64,000 nucleotides of DNA, from NCBI GenBank assembly GCA_050084515.1, contig CM114272.1, forward strand, positions 28,582,001 to 28,646,000. Direction: 5' to 3'. The translations under genes and the position numbers were made by a program. Positions 58,930-64,000 of this stretch are shown here, piece after piece (the stretch's first letter is position 1; the number at the start of each line of letters is the position of its first letter). The notes beneath the pieces are model-generated. The model was not told where the DNA came from and searched no databases. It was given only the letters and a program-made list of their open reading frames with translations. The DNA comes from Blasia pusilla (taxonomy: Eukaryota > Marchantiophyta > Marchantiopsida > Blasiales).

Positions 58930-59259
58930 GACGTGATGGCAGAACGCACTATTCTGCGAGTGCGAGAGATTTTACCTTCACAAGTCCTTGTTTCATAGGG
59001 TCATGATGGTACCGTTTGGAAAGATAATGTGCGTAATTGTGCGCAATGTCATCTTTTGAACGTAGATGGGAGGATTAATCCGTTCTTGGCATTTTTTCTT
59101 GTAGGTTTGAGATACATGTTGTGTGGGTCTGCCAGAGGAGTAGCAACAATGCTAGTTTATGATAGGTGTTCTCAAAGATGTTATATGTCATGTCTGACCC
59201 CATCTCTTGACTTGGTTCCTCATGGACGTTGGCTTTGTCCCATATGTATATATGTATGA
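58930..59259 (+). pseudogene. E2 C-terminal PHD finger
   Basis: The frame 59029-59259 reads YMLCGSARGVATMLVYDRC, SQRCYMSCLTP and GRWLCPICIYV. Relative to E1 the third zinc Cys is Tyr and the His is Tyr, so zinc binding would be lost. NCAQCHLLNVDG precedes it, as in E1 and E3. The reading frame ends just before the polypurine tract. Confidence 0.85.
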
Positions 59260-59421
59260 TTGGTAGATAACAAGATTACTCTTGGTATTATGGATTGCAA
59301 GAAGATCACTAACAATGGGACGACATAGCACGCGACCTCTTGATCTTAGCATCACAAAGCTACATAGCATTTAGACTTGTTTTGTAGGCTATCTGAAGTT
59401 AGAGTGACCTAACCACCAGCT

Positions 59422-59430
59422 AGGGGGGCG
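59422..59430 (+). other. Polypurine tract of E2
   Basis: TAGGGGGGCGAT directly precedes the TGGGG start of B1, as in E1 and E3. Confidence 0.85.
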
Positions 59431-59432
59431 AT

Positions 59433-60299
59433 TGGGGTTGTCTTGTCGTTCATGTGTAGATATATTGGGATTCATATGTAGATGGATCTTAGACATATGT
59501 GTGCATGACAACCGATGTATGTTGGCAACGATGTGTATTTGCACGATAGATGTCATGATAGATGAGGCATAGGGCGAGATGGTATCGAGGCCTTAGAGGG
59601 GTCTTGTACTTCCCTGTTTGAGAGGTTATATGTGACCTGCTCTTAGAAGGTGACCTACGAGTGTAGGTCATCCTTCCCTTTATAAGGAGTGCCAACCTTG
59701 GAGAGGTTGACCTTTCCAACCATGTATGGCTCTACTTGGACCTATAGGGTCGTAGGTTAGTTGGTAGTTGGTCTCATGAGGGGACCATATGTGTAGTTGT
59801 TAGGGAGTTGATATTTTATGTAATACATGTTGGTAATGACCTGCTAGGAGGGAGATGACTTGTGTATACAGGTCACCCATGGAGGTGCCTAGGGGGGGTA
59901 TACCTCAAATAAAGCTCGTTTGGAGCTAATCTTCCTTAGGATCATAGACCCATGTTGAGATCCGTGATAAAATGCAACTTGGATGTATTGAGCGTGGATT
60001 CTCCCTTAAAGAGTGTGCTAGGAGTGATCAATACTGGAAGATCAAAAACATTTTGGGAGTCCTTGTGCACACTTTCTCTTACTGTTGCAATAGTCTATAT
60101 CCGATTCATGAATATGGTTTTTTGGATGAAGCACGGTTGATTGGAGATTTCATCACATTTTACAGTTTGTATTCAACTTTATATGGGGTTTTCCAGTCGT
60201 TCATATGTAGAGATGTTAGGATTCATATGTATATGGATCTTAGACATGTATGTGCATGACATTCGACGTATGTTGGCAGCGATGTGTATTCGCACGACA
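59433..60299 (+). repeat. E2 3' terminal block B-A-B
   Basis: B1 59433-59548 and B2 60184-60299 are both 116 bp (start TGGGGTT, end GCACGATA / CGCACGACA). A2 59551-60183 (633 bp, starts TGTCATGATAGATGAGG) lies between them and matches 46404-47025. A TATA-like CCCTTTATAAGG occurs in A. The equal length of the two B copies and their exact borders make chance unlikely. Confidence 0.88.
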
Positions 60300-60654
60300 A
60301 AAGGCACAGAAAACAAGAAGCACAAAATTCTCGCCAACAAAAGTAAATTACTCTTCTATAATTTTAAATCATGTGAAGGCCATGAGTCTTTCATTCAACA
60401 CAAGTAATACTACATCAACAAATCATTTCCATAATCTTCCCCTCTTGACTCATCTAAGTTAGAACTTTCCAACCTTAGCTTACATGAAGTTAACACTACT
60501 TGCACCTTAGTAACATTCCTTATTGCTATGGTATTATTATTATTATACCCTATTTTATAATTATTATTATTTTGAAATTAGGATAACCCTAATTTCAGAA
60601 TTTCTTAATTTTATCCCTTTCATGATATCTAGCTAGTCTATAAAAGGTTTATAT

Positions 60655-61270
60655 TGTCATGCGCATACACAACATACATTGTTGTCACCAAATACACACA
60701 CAATATACCATACTAACTAATTGCATCTAAACATCGAGACAATTGAGTACCAAAATATTTCCAATTAAATTAAGATCGCTTAAATATCTCTCATAATGTG
60801 CGCAAAATTATATCTCTCTCATGTCAAACCAAACCTACTTGCTTAATAAGAGGTTTGGATTACTCACAAGGCAAAGAGGACCATAGCTCCACCGCCTCAT
60901 GCCAAGAGGTTCAACAAAGAGAGAATGAGCTTCAAAGCTCTTTCTCCTTGGCTATACCTCTTTCCCTCTCTCAAACTCTCTCTACGATAACTTATACTCA
61001 CACATCACCTCCTTGGCTCTTAACCTACTATAGGGGATCAAAGGTTTGTTCCCAAATTGGAAAGGCAACTACATTTCTAATGGTAACTTACTCAAAATAG
61101 CAAGTATATATATATAGCTCGAAATGAGCCCAAACGAAGGGGAAATCTACTCTCTTGAGTTACTCGAGGCCTCTGCGAATCATCCTCAAACTCTTGAGGT
61201 TGTCCTCAAATATCCTCGAAGACGCTCTACTATAAACTTGTCTATCCATCCAAAAAGACGTGATAGGACA
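60655..61270 (-). repeat. Solo A-B terminal repeat of the E1 family
   Basis: The plus strand begins TGTCATGCGCATACACAAC and ends GTGATAGGACA, so in element orientation TGTCC...TGACA. It holds one A and one B and no second B. Flanks TATAT and TACAA do not give a clean 5-bp duplication. It lacks the large hairpins found in the E1 copy, and so shows the ancestral state of that segment. Confidence 0.82.
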
Positions 61271-64000
61271 TACAAGCGAAACTTGTAAGCTAAGAAAACC
61301 CTCACTGTTTTCAATTGGTAGATTCTCATCACTAGAAAAAAAATTACAAGATCTAGATTATTTCTTCATGACCACTCTTCACTCACTACCATCACCAACA
61401 TGATCGAAAAAAATTGATCTATTTATGAAGGGAAGACTAAAGGCTGATGATCTCTTGGCTCACTATCTTTTAGATTAGCAAGCAAAAATCCTTCAAAGTC
61501 TGATTCATGATTGGGAGTCAAGACTCCTAATCTACCATAGCCCATCAACCTTGCATAAGAACCAATGGCATAGACTAGGCAACAAACCATCCAAGGGTTC
61601 TTTGGAGGAGATACATTAGAAGGTGAAAATATGGAGTCTAAGGAGAGTTTTTCTACTATGTATTGAGGATTTTGGTTCAAAACATATCTTATGATTGAGT
61701 GCATGTAGATGTAAAACCTGTAGTATATGTTCGAATGATGGAGAAACTTTGGATATGTGACCCATATTTGTCTAGGCTAGTTTAGAACCCTACTACAAAT
61801 GAGCATGTGCTTATTGAAGGCACCTTTAGGCATAGAGAGTGTGCTTACATCTCCATTCTTGGTGGTGGTTTAGGGTCATGTATTGTGAGTAACATTTTAA
61901 CATTCCCAAGATGGAGACTTGAAGAGAGCATCTCGGAGTGTGCAATTAAACCAGAAATATGGACTAAGAAATATCCTAATGAGGATATTTTTGGATTACC
62001 TAACTACCCCATAGCGTAGAGGTATATCTAGCATTGACCTTCTTTGCTCATCTAGGCTTAAAACTCCTAATTATGATAGAAGTATTTGTTATGAACTCTT
62101 GGACATTCTTCACATGTTCATGCTAACGTAGGTGCTCTCTAAGATTATGGTATAAGTTATTTAACTAAGGAATTAAAACAAATTTACATCCATATATAAT
62201 AAGTACACCTAACCAAATACTTTTCAAACATCAATTCTATCATCAAAATTATCACCCTTAATCTGATAGGGCTTTTGTTAGTCAAATCTTCATCATTGAT
62301 CATCTCCACAATAATTACTCCCTGGTCAATGGTTGCTCTCTAGTTCATAATGCATATGTTTACCCTTCTCCAAGTTGTGGACTTCTAGCATAATTTCTTC
62401 CCCATACACCAATTCTTATGATGTTTTGGGCCTTCGTTTGTTTAGAACTATGATTGAGGAAAAGGTTAACAAAGCTATTTTTTTGCTCACTCCCCTCACA
62501 AGTTCCAACTTTTCAATTTGCATTCTATGCATTCTAGACAAACTTGAGGTATATCTCCCTCATCCTATATGATAACCTTCTATCTATGGCTCTCTCAACC
62601 ATATTTTTTAGACCATATTCCAATTTTTACAAGATCATACTTCCAAACTTCCAAGGCTTCAGATTTCATCAAAACTCATTCCAAAATAGCTTTGTCTTTA
62701 GAGATGGAAGATATAGATAGTGGAACAGTTACATTCAATATGGAAGGGTGTTGATTTTCCTTGGAAAATTATATTGAATGGTTGATAAGATGTGAGGGTA
62801 GTTCCTCTCGATTATTTAGGCATGATGCCAACTCCAATAGGCCTTCCTCTACTTCTCACCTAGCTTTCCTTCCTTGACTCTCAACATGCCCTTCCATAAA
62901 ATCACCAAGATAATGGTGCTCTATCATAACTATCCCACTGCTTGAAACATCATGGGCTTGCATGATGTACTTATACTTTGATCGACAACAATGTCATAAT
63001 CACGTTCCCAAAACCCCTAAGGACATCCCTTAGACAATCTATATAAGTTTATCAATTGTCTAAACCAAGTCAGTATGGCATCTAGATTGAATTTAAGAGG
63101 TCCTTTCAACACAAGAGCCAATGAATACCATAGCCAAATTACTTTACAATTAAATAAGAAAGATCAAGATCTAAGTAAGGTGAGTTGGCAATCATCAAAG
63201 AATAAATCAAAAAATAATTCAAGCTGCACTACTTATTTTTTTATATGAGTATTGATCTCATAAAAAAATAACCCTCTAAAGAACACGCACAAAAAAATTT
63301 CCATCCACATCCTCGACCTCAAACAAAACCACTACCATGAGCAAAACTAGTATATCATGGTGGATTACACAAGGCCAAAGTCTAAACTAACAAATGTTAT
63401 GTCGAATGATGTTCCCACACTCCTAACAATGAGCATATGCCAATACGACAAGGATATAAAAGATTGTCAAATATACTCTCGGATCTATGTATGGGACACA
63501 TTACCTTCTCAAATAAAAATTGGAGTGGCAGAACTCAACATTGAATTGAATATGACTTGATGTCCGACTAGTGACCTTTATAATTTTGGCAAGTGTAAGT
63601 TTCACGTCCTTCCCTTCTAGGCCTCTCATTTTACCATAATATATCATAGCATGTATGCATGGTACATTTCAAAACAACACTAACAATACTCAACCATATC
63701 AAAAAAATCTAATAAGTTCCTAACCCTATCCGCAAGTAGCCCCAACTAAGTATATATGCCTCTGTATAGAGTTGTGAGCCCAATATGGATTGAGGATTTT
63801 CTAATATAAAAGTTCTACAAAAATCGATCACATGTAGTAACCAATAATCCCAATAACCCCCAACCCTTCTCTTAAAATCTTATCCTCTATCTTCTTCCAT
63901 GTCAAATTTTGGAAATAGCCCTACTTGGTAACGATATAAGAGTTTGTAATTCAACAAACAACAAACAATGAAAAAATGTGCTTCATTGATCAATAGGCTT
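61271..64000. other. AT-rich sequence with no recognised gene
   Basis: Frames up to 93 codons (for example 61704-61423, minus) without known motifs. No terminal repeats or coding scraps of the elements above were recognised here. Confidence 0.4.

Larger units (their letters stand above)
46404..60299 (+). mobile_element. Gypsy element E2 with DNMT3-type domain and PHD finger
   Basis: Same coding order as E1: gag (51520 on), protease, methyltransferase (54395-55370), RT, RNase H, integrase, PHD (to 59259), polypurine tract (59422-59430), B-A-B (59433-60299). A full-length A copy lies upstream at 46404-47025 in the same orientation and is taken as the 5' end. The implied leader of about 4.5 kb is long, so this boundary is inferred. 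Stops are many and often look like C-to-T changes at CpG: for example IFRRPYRYS in E1 corresponds to a TGA followed by QPYKYS here. It is older and more decayed than E1. Confidence 0.78.

Overview
The window is nuclear DNA of a land plant. It holds two host genes and a large load of LTR retrotransposons, mostly Ty3/gypsy. The host genes are a single-exon receptor-like kinase (19656-22475, +) and a 17-exon plant-type ribonuclease J with a C-terminal trihelix-like domain (43893 down to 34703, -). The species cannot be fixed. A DNMT3-type methyltransferase, a family that flowering plants are known to lack as an active host gene, sits inside the retroelements. That, with the overall character of the sequence, makes a non-seed plant (bryophyte, lycophyte or fern) my best guess. 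This is inference.

Layout. 1-1640 holds nothing I recognise. 1640-4250 is a decayed Ty1/copia element (-) split by a solo terminal repeat carrying a very long CA/CT microsatellite. 4270-5440 holds gypsy scraps. 7175-17337 is gypsy element E1 (-). 17340-19655 is a flank and promoter region. The kinase gene follows, then about 12 kb of mostly uninformative DNA (22.5-34.7 kb) containing small TIR-like elements and a second copia fragment (30.7-32.6 kb, +). RNase J occupies 34.7-43.9 kb. 44876-45996 is the truncated 3' end of a third gypsy element, E3 (-). 46404-60299 is gypsy element E2 (+). 60655-61270 is a solo terminal repeat of the E1 family. The remainder has no recognised gene.

The notable system is the gypsy family. 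Its order, readable in both E1 and E2, is gag with zinc knuckles, aspartic protease, a C5-cytosine methyltransferase of DNMT3 type, reverse transcriptase/RNase H, integrase, and a C-terminal PHD finger, followed by a polypurine tract. The element therefore once carried a DNA-methylation writer and a putative histone-tail reader. Both copies are broken by stops and frameshifts. Capture of DNMTs by retrotransposons has, as I recall, been published for dinoflagellates and charophyte algae. The combination with a PHD finger, in what looks like a land plant, is what deserves attention.

A second oddity is the ends. In E1, E2 and E3 the polypurine tract is followed by B-A-B (B about 104-126 bp, A about 370-635 bp). 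Copies upstream of gag have A without B, and solo copies are one A plus one B. This is the layout of split direct repeats (A1 ... B1-A2-B2) known from PAT/Ngaro-type elements, here attached to a gypsy element with a DDE integrase.

Gene calls come from reading translations and splice signals by eye. No database search or alignment was run.
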